A program made the translations under genes and the position numbers. The notes under the pieces are model-generated. The model did not search any database, was not told where the DNA came from, and was given only the letters and a program-made list of their open reading frames with translations. Below, piece by piece: positions 34,851 to 45,848 of a stretch of DNA of 64,000 nt. The stretch's first letter is position 1, and each line of letters opens with the position of its first letter. The DNA comes from Elmis aenea. Lineage: Eukaryota > Arthropoda > Insecta > Coleoptera > Elmidae. The stretch spans positions 62,001 through 126,000 of the forward strand of contig CANTFG010000150.1 of NCBI GenBank assembly GCA_947652605.1, in the 5' to 3' direction.

Positions 34851-35340
34851 GTTTCAATTGTTTTTCAAAACATTCACGATTTTATAGATTATTTATACAA
34901 ATTTTCAAATTTCAACAGGTATTTTGAAAGAAAAAAGGTATGTTGGTTACCAATCTGAAAAGCTAATTTTTTTGTCTGTCAGATGGTGCAAAAATCCAAT
35001 ATGGCGGCCATAAGAAATAAAAAAGTTGACTATCGCAACTTGAAATCTAGAAGGCTTAGAAAATTTCTGTTGACGTCATCAAACCCAGGACGGTCAAAAA
35101 CATAAAGTTACCAAGTTTAAATAAAATAGCGTCAATGGTAGGGAAGATAATAATATTTATCTAAAATCACATTTTTCAGTTTTTTTGTAATAAATCAAAA
35201 ACGAATCAAAATATCCAGGATTTCTTTTCAGATTCTCAATCGCCATGAAAATGTGCAACTTTTCTCTAATTTAACCGACCTTGTATCTCTTACCGTTTCC
35301 AATATAGCAATGGTGAGCATCGAAAAAAGCACCACCCTGT

Positions 35341-36339
35341 ATACCTTGTCAAATTTGAAAAAATGCGCTTTGAATAACATCCACTAAATATTAGGTAGGA
35401 TGGTCGTTGTAGTTTATGTTGTTTCCATGACAACCACTCAAGAAACTAAAAATTTTGAAAGCCTATTGTGTACTTGTTATCATAGTAAATTCGTATATAA
35501 CTTACCTATATGTTAACTAGAATTAATGTAAATCCTAAAAACCTTTTTTTGCTAATGTCTTAGTAAGAGGTATAAAATACATTCCAATTCTAACAATTAG
35601 TATGATTATTTGAATTTCGCATTGCATTTATGTTTATCACGTTTAAAAAATGACGGAATATACTAGCAAGGAACGAAAAAGAAAGAATGGAAGTCTGTTA
35701 TTGTTTTTTTTTTTGTGGCAACGTTGATTTTGTCCTAAATTTTGCAAGTTTTAGGGAATAATTAAATTTTTACTGATTTTTGTACTCCCGACCATAATGA
35801 ATATTTTTGTTACATTTGTAGCTACAGCCCCTCCATTGTAATTTCTTACGAGCCGCCACTGCCCTTGAAACATCTGAAATTCGTAAACGTCTTTAGAAAA
35901 AAAAAACAACACTATATTCTACCAGTCATATATTACATCACAGATTTGAATTTACAGAAAATACTAAATTTATACAACCTTTTAAATTATCTTATTAAAA
36001 TCTGGTGGCAAAACTTTTTATATATAAAAAGTATTTTTAAAACAGTTTTCAAAACTTGCTTAGATGACCAACATTATTACCCTACAACTGTATTAGTTCA
36101 CTTCTGAAACCAGTGGCGTCAATGAAAACACTTAGCAGCCATCACGGCTTCCCCGTCATCCCAAAATAATATTTTTGCGCACATTTAATGCACGTGATAT
36201 ACCGCCAATATGGAGAATGCCAAAATCGAAAGCGATATAAAAAATCTGACTACGCAGGCGCTCCCAAAAAAATAGCCTGACCAATATCAGTTTTTCGCCA
36301 ACTATTTCGGTAACCTAGATACCCCGTAAAATATTCGAG
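35341..36339. other. No gene seen
   Basis: AT-rich; the 35865-36107 frame has no motif. Confidence 0.4.
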
Positions 36340-36640
36340 CCTGTATAGGATAGAAGAAGATGCCCAGGAATGCTTATGCCGAACATATGGGAGGAAAAAA
36401 TCGAAAGGATGACCAAGGAAAACTTAGAATGGGCAGATAAAAGAAGCTGATGAACAGAAGGATCGAGTGGGAGAGCTAACAACAGATAGAAGACGATGGA
36501 GAAAAGCATACAATAAGAGGCCACATACATAAAAAGAAACAAAACCTTCACACCTAATAGTTGACAGCAATAAGAATAAGAAGAAGAAGAATAAAATGAA
36601 GAAGAAGAAGAAGAAGAAGAACAAAAAGACGATTGTGTTT
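36340..36640 (+). mobile_element. LINE 3'-end remnant with (AAG)n tail
   Basis: Broken frames recall the 3' end of RTE- or BovB-like LINEs: EEKIERMTKENLEWADKR near 36390 and ELTTDRRRWRKAY near 36470. A microsatellite-like AAG/AAT run follows at 36565-36625. The minus-strand poly-Phe/Ser frames here are shadows of this run. Confidence 0.4.
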
Positions 36641-36817
36641 TGTTTCTCAGCCTCAAAATAAATATGAAACGAAAGCGTTATGACAATGTTATCATTTATC
36701 TAGAAGGCTGCGACAAGCATCCTCAAGCGCATCCAACAAAAAGACGTAGAACAGTCATGAGATGTATTAGTTGGCTGTGCACATCCTATATCGCCGCAGA
36801 AGGAGCTTATTTTCGGG
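36600..36817 (+). repeat. Duplicated block A, copy 1
   Basis: An AAG-rich run, then 'aaaaagacgattgtg', an acceptor-like tttctcag, and 'atgaaacgaaagcgttatg' to 'cgcagaaggagcttat'. The same series occurs at 45085-45640. The copies differ by one base in length near 36700 and by many substitutions, so they do not keep a common frame. It may be an old internal exon of the small secreted-protein gene or just non-coding flank. Confidence 0.55.
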
Positions 36818-37054
36818 GGTAATTACACGAGAGCTTTGTTTTTAGCCGGACAAACTTGCGTTGCTACGAAAGTTTGGTTGCTAGGAATACGACGAGACAA
36901 AACTGTCCGATAAAGGTCCATTTATACAGACACGTAACGGGAACGGGATGAGCTGGAGTCGAGTCCGAAAAATCGGACCGTCCATTTATACAGTCACGAG
37001 CGGTAACTGAGGCCGAGACGAACTAATATTTCTCGTAAAATAGTCCACCTTATC

Positions 37055-37300
37055 ATGTCGGCGTCGTTTTCTTTCTCTACTGACGAATTAGCTATGATGG
37101 CTATTCTATTGGAAGAAGAGGACGCTGAAAAAAATAGGGAGAGAAGATGGAGTGTGCATCCTACATGGCGCAATAGAAAAACCCATGGCGAATTTTTAAT
37201 TTATAAAGAATTACTTGCAGATGAACAGAAATTTTTTTGAGTATTTTAGAATAAGTAAATATTCATTCAATAAATTGCTAGAAAAAAATACGCCTATTAT
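37055..37300 (+). pseudogene. Harbinger transposase, N-terminal fragment
   Basis: ATG 37055 opens 61 codons: FSTDELAMMAILLEEED, then RRWSVHPTWRNRKTHGEFLI and DEQKFF. The RR.WVHP..R.R...GEF...L..DE.KFF pattern is typical of Harbinger nuclease N-termini. A run of seven T shifts the frame at about 37238; the next frame continues EYFRISKYSFNKLLEK. The DDE nuclease domain is missing. Confidence 0.75.
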
Positions 37301-37393
37301 TTCTGTTGATTCCTGAAGGTGCCAACATATAAATAATATTTTATGGATATTATTAATAAATGTTTGCTAAAAAGTTTATATTCAGTTATTTAC

Positions 37394-37526
37394 CTGTTAT
37401 ATTTAAATCTGCTCCTATCTCATTCCAAATAGACAGCTTAAACTTAGGGTCCATGTATTTTTTATTAGATAAATCAAATAAAACGGGATTCTGCCTCACT
37501 AATTTAATTAATTTTTCATCTTCCAT
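37394..37526 (-). pseudogene. Harbinger companion gene, MADF/Myb-like first exon
   Basis: Read on the minus strand from ATG 37526: MEDEKLIKLVRQNPVLFDLS, NKKYMD and KLSIWNEIGADL, ending AACAG|GTAAAT, a good donor. This is the first half of a MADF (Myb/SANT-like) domain, the DNA-binding partner encoded by Harbinger elements. No later exon is found before the transposase fragment, as expected for an internally deleted copy. Confidence 0.7.
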
Positions 37527-37905
37527 TTTAACACACACACAAATAATCACTAGAAGAATAGATTCCAGTTCAACAACAACTAGGCGAGTGTTCGATAGTT
37601 GAACGGGATTCTGGTAAAATATCGTTTGCGAAGATTACTTAACGGCATCCGGCCTATAATCGTTCCAAGAACTTCGGCAGTATAAACACTCCCATTGCAT
37701 AGCATTGTAAAGATATTTATTTACAACCCCGTGCGGGCTCGTCCCGTTTCCGTTACGTGTCTGTATAAATAGACCTTAAAACAACGAGTCCGTAGGACGA
37801 GTTGTTTTATCTTTGACAGTTGTCGAGTCAAGAGTTGCCTAATAGCAACCAAACTTGAGTTTAGTAAAAGCAAGTTTGTCCAGGATAAAAACAAAGCTCG
37901 AGTGT

Positions 37906-38231
37906 AATTCGGTACGATAACTGCACGAATAAATTATAACCTTCAAATAATAACTAAGAAAACGTCAAAATCTTTTAGTCATTTATCGGTTGCATGGTAA
38001 CAAAAGTTACATGCAAAAATGCAGGTGGATATTTAGTTAGGTACCTTTTTATCCGCTGTCATAACGACAAAACTTGACGTCATTATAGAGAATTTAACAT
38101 AACGAGTGCAGTTATCGATGTAATAAAACATTTGCCCCGAAAATGTTTTCCTGTTTTGTTATTAATAAAAAGTTCTTTTCTCGATGGATCTTGTATTTTT
38201 ATGAATTATGAATTAATCTTTATACTTTTAG
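37906..38231. other. Duplicated segment plus conserved intron end
   Basis: 38018-38117 ('gtggatatttagttaggtac' to 'gtgcagttatcg') recurs at 39912-40013. From 38118 the sequence 'gtaataaaacatttg', then 'gatcttgtatttttatgaat' and an acceptor, is the conserved 3' intron part that precedes each terminal-exon copy. Confidence 0.6.
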
Positions 38232-38392
38232 ATGCTTGCGGATCAAACTGTGGTGGTGGTGGTCACACAGAGGAACCCGAACCTCCACCTCCATTTTCAT
38301 CTGCTGCTGGCCCATTTTTTTCTTTTTTCTGTTCTGTATCCATCTTTTACAAAAAGAGCATTGACACTGACAGAATGACAGAAGAAAAATAA
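38232..38392 (+). CDS. Small secreted-protein terminal exon, copy 1
   Basis: The acceptor acttttag is followed by a phase-1 exon reading (D)ACGSNCGGGGHTEEPEPPPP, then FSSAAGPFFSFFCSVSIFY and a hydrophilic end before the stop. The preceding 50 bp of intron is nearly identical to that before the copies at 46668, 50020 and 51042. The tail is less purely hydrophobic than in copy 3. No signal-peptide exon was found upstream within 2 kb, so expression is doubtful. Confidence 0.45.
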
Positions 38393-38514
38393 AAAAATTT
38401 AGGTTTCATAACCTAAAGGTGGCAGTTTTTAACGATTATAATTAACAAGGATTGTCACAACAAACCCTTAGCAATTCTTGTTACCGCCTTTTTTACAGAA
38501 TACAAATTATACAC

Positions 38515-38775
38515 ATTCGTGTGCTCCACCAGGTTATTTGGACGTAGATGACTGACGAAGGCGTCTGCTCTACCAGCTTGTTTGGATGAAGATTACTGAC
38601 GAAGGCGTGTGCTCCACCAGGTTATTTGGACGTAGACGGCTGAAGATGGCGTGGGTACCACCAAGGTTGTTTTCTACGTAGACGGTTAACGACGGTGTGG
38701 ACCAGGTTGTTTGGTTCACTAGCAAGGGTGTGAGGCTGGCGATGGCGTGGACTCCACCACGATTGGTTTGGACTT
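38515..38775 (+). repeat. Minisatellite, about 60-bp degenerate units
   Basis: 'gtgctccaccaggtt.tttgg' and 'gacg.agatgactgacgaagg' words recur at roughly 60-bp steps. Non-coding; the minus-strand frame at 38622-38819 follows from the repeat. Confidence 0.65.
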
Positions 38776-39247
38776 CGGTAGCTGTGATGGATGTCTCCTC
38801 CAGGCGGCTGATTCAACATTGACTTGTAGGATCAATGTTTGCTCCCAGAGTTGGATTGGAGTGTATCCTAACACCCCTAATTATGGCTTAGTTGATTGAG
38901 TACGAAGTTAACTGTACTAATGTATTAAAAATAATTTTCTCTATTTATACACAATTATTTGCTGATATATACATTAAAAATTACATAAAAATATTACTAA
39001 CGGACTTTAAAAAATTGTATATTACCTTACTTTGCAATTGATTAATTGTGAAATCGACAGGTAATCGATTCGCATATGTAGCAAATTGCAATGCAAGATG
39101 TTTTTTCGGCACGTGTGTTCGCTACAGGAAATGAAATATGAGATATTAAATTAAGTAATGTAAGATATTGAATTAAAAATTGAAATATTAAAAGTATTTG
39201 AAATAAAATTTAAATATTAAAGAAATAAAAAAAAATGTTTAGCTATT
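38776..39247. other. AT-rich, no gene
   Basis: Low-complexity 'aatattaaa' stretches lead to the mariner relic. Confidence 0.4.
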
Positions 39248-39911
39248 ATGAACAATAAGGGAAGTCTGGATATTAAGGATAAAAAGGTTCTACATGGTAA
39301 TGTTGTCAACGAAAATAATGAAATTGCGATATTAGCAGCTATTGAAAATAATCCCCATATTAGCAGTAGAGACATATCTCGAGAAAGTGGTATTAGTCAA
39401 CGTAGTGTCCTAAGAGTGTTACATAAACATAAACTTCATCCGTACCACATCACTTTACATCAAGAAATTTATGGATAAGATTTTGAAAACAGGATGATGT
39501 TCTGTAGGTGGGCTGAACAACGAATTGCAGAAAACACATTTTTTTCTTTAAATTCGTCCTTTTTACTGACGAATGTACTTTTAAGAATTCAGGACTTGTA
39601 AATAAACACAATTTACATTATTGGTCAACAGTGAATCCACACTGGATGCGTGAAAATGCAATACAGCGTCGTTGGTCAGTAAATGTATGTAGTGGTTTTA
39701 TCGGCAATTTGTTGATTGGGCCGCATTTCTTCGACACTAACTTGACCTTAATAGTTTATTTAGAATTTTTAAAAAACTAATTACCGGCCCTGTTAGAAAA
39801 TGTTCCATTAAACGTACGGGCCAACATGTGGTTTTAACACGATGGGGCACCACCCCATAACAGTCAAATTGCAAGATACGTGTTGAATAACAAATTTGAG
39901 AATCGTTGGAA
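39248..39911 (+). pseudogene. mariner-like transposase relic
   Basis: The first frame (39248-39478) has the DNA-binding part: AILAAIENNPHISSRDISRE, SGISQRSVLRVLHKHKLHPY. Shifted frames continue with DFENRMMFCRWAEQRI near 39500, then TDEAxF-like, HYW and NPHWM words, then VPLNVRANMWF near 39820 and the DGAPPHNSQIAR-like block near 39845. Homology stops abruptly at 39911, where the duplicated 'gtggatattaag' segment begins. Frameshifts and loss of the C-terminal third make it inactive. Confidence 0.7.
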
Positions 39912-40034
39912 ATGCAAGTGGATATTAAGTTAGGTACCTTTTTATCCGCTGTCATAACGACAAAACGTGACGTCATTTATGGAGAATTTAACATATCAGT
40001 GCAGTTATCGGCAATACTCATTAGTAACTGAATC

Positions 40035-40078
40035 ATGATACTGCTACGAAGTGTTTTAATATTTTGTTTCCGCATCGT
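40035..40078 (+). pseudogene. Signal-peptide exon, decayed copy
   Basis: 'atgatactgctacgaagtg' encodes MILLRSVLIFCF as in the copy at 41182. The donor region has changed (no GGTGAGT) and two codons differ. The promoter-proximal sequence 'tcattagtaactgaatc' is conserved. Confidence 0.55.
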
Positions 40079-41143
40079 AAACAAAGTATTATTTTTTCTT
40101 ATTTTTTAACAAGATACGCATTTTGTGAATGTAGTAAACTGACCACAGTACTAAACATGCAGATATATAGGTTATGTTATGGCTATTATTGGTTATTATG
40201 CGCTTAAATACCTACTGGCTGTCATTTAAATAATTAAATGTCGGATAAATTGTGCAGCGCAGTGGCGCTTTCGAATCGCAGTGTTTAATAGGGATCTTGT
40301 ATTTTTTTTTACAAGATGTAGTAAAACATTTTTCTTACAGATGGAAAAAAAATCGTAACGTCTAATATGAGCTTATGCTTGATATATTTTAGAATAACGT
40401 CAAATATTATTTTATTATTTCTGTAGTTTAATTAATAGTAAAAACAGTTTATAAATATGAAGGAGAACTACAACTTTATATAAAAGAGCATCTTTTAAGC
40501 TTTTTAAAAATGTACAATCTGCCATAATATGCTATTTATTAAAAACATTTATTTTTATAACTTGTATTTACGCCGTTACAGCAGTTTGTCCATACTTTTC
40601 GCCTACCCTGTATATTAACGAACTGAAAATATATTTCAAACACAAAAATATAACTTTTCGTTAATATAAACTTTGTGATTTTATCATGAGGAACTTTTTA
40701 GATGAAAAAAAAGCTACAGGGAGCTACTGTATCGCTTTACAACTCTTTACTTTTAAAATTGACGTGTTGTGCAGTGTTTACTTTTAAAATCAGTACCATT
40801 ATTTCAATCAAATAATTAAACAATATCAATTTTATTGCTATTGTATTGTTTTATCTACATTGTATGTTTTTAAATTGTTTCAACTCTTTTAGCAAAAGAC
40901 CCTATTGGGTTGAAATTATCCAATCGGTCTAAATCCGGCCCTGTGAAAATTTAAGTTTACTTTGAGGGCATTAAATAAAATATTACTATACATTTTAATT
41001 GCTAAGCTAATTGGCACATACATACGTGGAGTATGTAAAAACACTATAAAATGTTTAAAACCTTTAGCGAACAACAATGAACTAATTATTAACAATGCCA
41101 TTTTAATTAACCAATAACCTTATTTAAAACAAATGTATTAAAC

Positions 41144-41175
41144 TATAAAAATTATCCACAATATTCATTAGTAAC
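41144..41175 (+). promoter_or_regulatory. Core promoter candidate
   Basis: TATAAAAA followed by an initiator-like TCATTAGT before the signal-peptide exon. The duplicate at 42385 keeps 'aataaaaattaaccacaata'. TATA-to-initiator spacing is a little short, so the start site is uncertain. Confidence 0.35.
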
Positions 41176-41181
41176 TGAGTC

Positions 41182-41233
41182 ATGATACTGCTACGAAGTG
41201 TTTTAATATTTTGTTTCGTCATCGTAAGTGCTG
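41182..41233 (+). CDS. Signal-peptide exon of a small secreted protein
   Basis: ATG 41182 opens MILLRSVLIFCFVIVSA, a classical signal peptide: Arg, hydrophobic core and an A-x-A-like end. The exon stops at GCTG|GTGAGT, a strong donor in phase 1. TATAAAAA lies about 40 bases upstream of the ATG, and TCATTAGT (initiator-like) about 17 bases upstream. The phase matches all four terminal exons downstream (AT GC/CC T...), which would restore Asp at the junction. No other gene lies between, only mobile elements. Role unknown: a short secreted or membrane-tethered peptide. Confidence 0.6.
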
Positions 41234-41619
41234 GTGAGTTTCAAACAAACAAATATGATATGAATAAATATGCCTTACACGATTTTGTAAAGTACAGTCA
41301 AAGATAACTCGTAAGACTAAATTAAAAAGCAACTTAAGATAACCTCTATTTTTTGATATTTCTTTTAGATTAATATATTGCTTGTTTCAACATGTAGTAT
41401 CAATATGCAAAATAATTTACTGGCCAAAAGTATGGTAACGGTATAGCAACAGGGTAAATACAAGCTTTATGAAAACATGTCCCTCATAAAAAGTGTATTG
41501 CTAGCTACATTTTGACGTACTATAACTTTTTATCGGCTAAATTGGTGCAACTAACAAGCGATTGCCATATTATTTTAAATAGCAAGCTTTTTTTTTACCT
41601 ATATAAAATTTATTAAAAA

Positions 41620-42435
41620 ACATTTTTTTATACAACTTGTATTTACGCCGTTACAGCAGTTTCTCTATACATTTGGCCTACCCTGTATATTAGCGAACTG
41701 AAATAGTATATTGTACAACTAGTGCTGAAAGTTGAATATTTCACACGAGTATGACAGTTGAGCCACTCGCCTGACGGCTCGAGGCTCAGTCATGCACTTT
41801 GCACACAATTTCCGGTGTCATGCGCAATTTGTCATTTTCAGTCGTAGTAAGTCGTGCGGAAAATATATATTTAACACAAAAATATAACTTTTCGTTAATA
41901 TAAACTTTGTGATTTTTTCATGAGGAACTTTTTGGATGAAGGAAAAGCTACATAGAGCTACTGTATCGCTTTACAACTCTTTATTTATAAAATTGACGTG
42001 GTTGTGCAGTGTTTACTTTCAAAATCAGTACAATCCTTTCAATCAAATCATTAAACAGTATAAATTTTATTGCTATTGTATTGTTTTATCTATATTGTAT
42101 GTTTTTAAATTTTATCAACCCTTTCAGCAAGAGACCCTATTGGGTTGAAATGATCTAATCGACATTAATTCGGCCTGTGAAAATTTAAGTTTACTTGCTT
42201 GGCCATAAATAAAATATTACTATACATTTTAATTGTTAAGGTAATTGGTACATTCGTAAAGTATGTAAAAACACTATAAATTTTTTAAAATCTCTTAGCG
42301 ATCAATAATGAACCAATTTTTAACAATGCAATTTTAATTAACCAATAACTTTATTTAAAACAAATAGCTTATTGTATTTACCAATAAAAATTAACCACAA
42401 TATTCATAAACAACTGAATCATGATACTGCTACGA
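41620..42435 (+). repeat. Tandem gene-promoter duplication, copy 2, with truncated signal exon
   Basis: Second copy of the 40540-41233 unit. Its signal exon starts at ATG 42421 but matches only as far as MILLR. It is then replaced by sequence rich in 'accggtaa' words and a MITE, so this copy is broken. Confidence 0.75.
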
Positions 42436-42539
42436 ATAGGTTTTGTAAATTTACTGACTTTTTGAATTACCGGTAATTCGGTAAAATTGTCAATCAAAAC
42501 AGGTTTACCGGTAATTTACCGGTAAATCATAATATTATA

Positions 42540-42948
42540 CAGGATGAGTCACGACGGACGCCACGGAGTTTTATGGCCAAACGGTATATATTTTCAAACT
42601 TTTGTCGCTGTTAGATTATGTAAGTCGATAAGAGCTACATTTTAAAAATATTTTCAAACATTCAGGGTGCTCCAAAAAAAATGGCTATCAAAGTTATACT
42701 TTTTGTTAAGGAACACCCTGTATATTTGGGTTTTTGGGTTCCTCTTTAAATTTACTTTAAAAAATGAACAAGGTTCTATGGGTCTAAAGTCAACCGTTTT
42801 CGTGAAAATTGCATTTTCATGAAAAACAGTACTTTCAAAAATTTTCAACATTTAAAAACTTTGAGAAGTCTGAAGAAATTCGTTTGGAGATAGGATTGAC
42901 AATAGATTACGTTATACTTTGCACCACCTACATTTTAAAAATATCATA
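42540..42948. mobile_element. mariner-type MITE (CAGGGTGAGTCACGACG family), copy 2
   Basis: Begins CAGGATGAGTCACGACGG after TA, and runs inverted relative to the copy at 25804-26233 ('gtcaaccgttttcgtgaaaa', 'ttgagaagtctgaagaaatt'). Its far end is lost at the start of the next MITE. Confidence 0.75.
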
Positions 42949-43582
42949 CAGGGGGTTTTTCACGCTTGGTCAAACTTGGGAAACTTTAAACATCGATAAC
43001 TCATTTTTTTTTAATGCAACACCCCATATTTTTTTACACCGTCTTATAGAAAACTTAATTCTCTTTCGAAAACATTAAGGCTCTTTTTCACCTAAAAATT
43101 ATATTTTCCAAGATATCACGATTTTATTGTTAATTATTAGGACAAAATAATATTTTTAAGTAGGCTATGAAGGTAGACAGCTGTAATTTGAAACAATTGA
43201 AAGAAAAAACAGGAAACTTATAATTTTGTAGCTTGCCTACACATTTTCGTCATATTTTTTTATAAGAAAGTTGTAGTTTTACCATTCTTATGGTTTAAAA
43301 AATGTGCCAAGTGTTATACATTGTCGAATTCAGAAAAAAATGCTCTACTAATTGGCGTTAAAATCAGATACAGCGTCCATAAGAAAAAATTGACCTGATG
43401 ATAGTTTTTAAAAAACGAAACGTCGCACGGAAAATTTAATTGCGGATTCTGATTCCTTGCAAAAAGTGGCAAAAAAAAAGTTTCTACAGAAATGAAATTC
43501 GACATCAAATAAAAAAATTACGGGCAAAAAACAAAAATGCACTTTTTGGCCCCGTAGTAGCCCTCGAAAAACGAGAACCCTG
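42949..43582. mobile_element. TA-flanked CAGGG MITE
   Basis: CAGGGGGTTTTTCACGC at 42949 and the inverse of CAGGGTTCTCG ending 43582 are both flanked by TA. The ends pair poorly beyond 6-7 bases and the interior is non-coding. It adjoins the previous MITE directly, probably a nested insertion into its end. Confidence 0.5.
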
Positions 43583-44447
43583 TATATACATATATTTTTA
43601 AATTAGCTCTTTGTATAGGTATCACACTTCAATAAATTCTATGGCTGTTTTCCCAAAATGTTCAAAATATTTCCTGGTAAACCATTTTATTAAATTCAAA
43701 ATTGTAAGTTAAAACTTTACGACGTTAGTTGATTAATTTAATGAACGATCTTACAAATTAAACACTCTTTAATTGATTTTATTTTACCTTAAAAATTCCA
43801 TTACACGATGGTGACATTACTGCTCTGACTACAAAAAGTAAATTTATAATCTGCACTTTCGACAATGCAATTGATTAAAAATAAATTTAGATCACGTCTA
43901 ACAGACGATTTGATCAATTGCATGAGCAATAGTTTTCTATTACAATGCAGATTTTAAAATATTAATTAAAAAATACAGTGTCAGCCTTCACATCACGAAG
44001 AATAGTCTCATTTATTTAAATTTCTTTTCCTCAAATATGTATACGTAAAACCTCCTGACATGTATGACAGCTTAAGTCCTTGCGCCCACGCACCCAATAA
44101 GATTTTTTGCGCCAACCCACTTACAAAAAGGTTGGCCACTCCTGCCATAGAATAGTCAAGAGTACATTTTGGATTCAAAAATACCATTAGTATTCGCGGA
44201 CACGGTGAACTGGACGACAACACAAAATTTCGTTGCAATGGAAAAATATTATTAATAAAAATACGCGAAATGGAGCAGAAATTCTAAACAGGAAACCACT
44301 AGCGTCGAAATTGCAAATTACCAGTATAAGAACATAACAATATGAATGGTATAGGGTTAATAATTAAAAAAAATCACTTTTTGACCTAAGTGCTTTTTCC
44401 CGCCGACCACAGATTTGATAATTAATCTAATTTGATACGACGTGGCT
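43583..44447. other. No gene seen
   Basis: AT-rich. 'aggagtggccaacc' (inverse, near 44130) recalls hAT ends, but no partner was found. Confidence 0.4.
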
Positions 44448-44650
44448 GTTTAGCTGAAAAATCTATCTCGTGCGCGGGACAAAACGAAAACTACACAATT
44501 TTTCGTTTGTTGCACTTTGTGGTACATAAGGCCAAACGATTTGACGATATTAAAGTCACATTTCCCGTTAGCGGACATTCCTGTTTGGAGTGTGATAATT
44601 ATTTTATAAGAATATTAGTGGTTTTAATGCGACCTAATGTAAAAAAAAAA
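44448..44650 (+). pseudogene. Fragment resembling DUF7869-type repeat protein
   Basis: The frame reads CAGQNENYTIFRLLHFVVHK, AKRFDDIKVTFPVSGHS and CLECD. Insect genomes contain many copies of proteins with 'D.CAGQN.N....FLHY.VH..KRF..I...FP.RGHS..E.D', which I recall as DUF7869. Only this core is present; flanking frames show no further similarity. Probably a mobile-element relic. Confidence 0.5.
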
Positions 44651-44719
44651 AGTTTTCTTTTCAATCAAATATGGACTTCGATTGATCTTCTAGCTGACAA
44701 ATGCACATGGGATTCTTAA

Positions 44720-45084
44720 GTTTAAAATAATTTACAAAATAATTTAGCTTCTCTTTGTAATATTATACTGTTTCAGTTAGCAATAAATATTTTAATACTC
44801 CTATGTTTTATAAAAATATAAGTTACAACACAAACACACGAAATGTTTTGAGTCTTGAACTTGAAACTTTAAAATTGCTTTATCTGAGAAGTTACAATCT
44901 GTGATGACCATTTCTCCCGCGACGTCTTCATGTATTTTAAATGGGCGCAAGCCTTTGGTCGACATTAAAAGGTAAAGGAGTGGATGAATGGCTTACTTCT
45001 TCAGTGACGAATCAACTCCTATGAATTGCGCAAGTAAGTCATTCGGCTTGATCAGCTTACTCGCGAATTGCCCATCAGTAGTAG
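44720..45084. other. No gene seen
   Basis: Short frames only (44988-45224 runs into the Lys-rich AAG run of block A). Confidence 0.4.
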
Positions 45085-45640
45085 AGAGGCGTAAGAACAA
45101 GAAGAAGAAAAATAAAAAGAAAACGAAAAAAAAGACGATTGTGTGTGTTTCTAGGCCTCAAAGTACCAATGAAACGAAAGCGTTATGGCAATGTTACAGA
45201 CATCCAGAAGGTGTATTTAAATAAATAACACATCATTAATCTATGTTGTAGGCCTCCGCTGCCGATGTCCACTGTATACAGGGTGATTAAAATTCGAGTT
45301 TAAGCATGGGGATCTCGCTTATTATAATATCTTGAGTGTAGGTTCAAATTTGGCAAAGTTGTTAAATTCGAAAATTGGAAATATCTCGAACGGTATACGA
45401 GAAAATTAGGAAAAACTGGAAAATACGATTTTTTTAAATAGTTTTTCACTCCTTTGGAGTATAAAATATTATAAATTTCAAAAATAATAAGCCTTGGGCG
45501 CCACTTACCCTCGCTACGCCCCTGTCCAGAAGGCTGTGACAAGCATCCTCAACCACATTCCATAAAAACACATAAAAGTCATTTGAGGCATTGGTTGACC
45601 TTGCAATTGTTGTATCGTCGCAGAAGGAGCTTATATTAAA
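45085..45640 (+). repeat. Duplicated block A, copy 2, split by an insertion
   Basis: Same order as 36600-36817: AAG-rich run, 'aaaagacgattgtg', acceptor-like tttctag, 'atgaaacgaaagcgttatgg', then after an insertion 'gctgtgacaagcatcctcaa' and 'cgcagaaggagctta'. From the acceptor, a phase-1 frame reads GLKVPMKRKRYGNVTDIQKA with VTSILNHIP after the insertion is skipped, but copy 1 does not keep it. Confidence 0.5.
45210..45525. mobile_element. Insertion with a hAT-like right end
   Basis: Flanked by TCCAGAAG (ending 45209 and again from 45526), an 8-bp duplication. The right end, ...CTCGCTACGCCCCTG, is a typical hAT terminus, but the matching left terminus is absent. Inside is a repeat shared with 27330-27511 ('attcgagtttaagcatg'). 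Confidence 0.5.
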
Positions 45641-45848
45641 TGTAATAAAACATTTGTCCTGAAAAATTGTCCCTGTTTTGTTATTGTTTAGTATCTTCAT
45701 TTCGTATACAAAGATCACACGTCTCACTTTAAACGGCATACCTATATTGGTATTGGTACAGGTTTATTACATTCAGCTTCTCTGGGTGTTTTGCACCATA
45801 GAGCAATCTACAACTAGATTGTCGTACATACATTACAGTTATTATTAA

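Larger units (their letters stand above)
28323..35339. mobile_element. mariner-like element with about 485-bp inverted ends, hosting a second transposon
   Basis: CAGGGTGGTGCTTTTTTCGA at 28323 is matched inverted at 35339, with TA at 28321-28322 and 35340-35341. The arms agree over about 485 bp (28323-28808 and 34857-35339). The interior left of the nested element holds the end of a mariner-type transposase. Without the insertion at 29287-34850 the element is about 1.45 kb. Confidence 0.88.
36914..37776. mobile_element. PIF/Harbinger element, internally deleted
   Basis: AGGTCCATTTATACAGACAC at 36914 is matched inverted at 37776, flanked by TAA (36911-36913 and 37777-37779), the 3-bp target duplication of Harbinger. 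It retains the 5' ends of the two usual Harbinger genes, pointing toward each other, with the middle lost. Confidence 0.87.
36818..37905. mobile_element. MITE hosting a Harbinger element
   Basis: 'aattacacgagagctttg' (left) and the inverse 'caaagctcgagtgtaatt' (right), followed by 'acaaacttgc' and 'agtttggttgct' in both arms, show inverted ends of about 90-130 bp. Removing the Harbinger insertion leaves about 0.22 kb. Edges are approximate and no target duplication is evident. Confidence 0.6.
40540..41233 (+). repeat. Tandem gene-promoter duplication, copy 1
   Basis: Blocks such as 'cttgtatttacgccgttaca', 'tatgtttttaaattg', 'agaccctattgggttgaaat' and 'cacaatattcatta' recur in the same order at 41620-42435. 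The duplicated unit, about 1.2 kb, includes the upstream region and the signal-peptide exon. Confidence 0.8.

Noticed and set aside
36315..36656. Ser- and Phe-rich minus-strand frames
   Set aside because: Antisense of a LINE remnant with an AAG microsatellite tail.
45085..45224. Lys/Asn-rich basic peptide as a nuclear-localised protein
   Set aside because: AAG-rich microsatellite run in duplicated block A; the matching copy at 36600 does not keep the frame.
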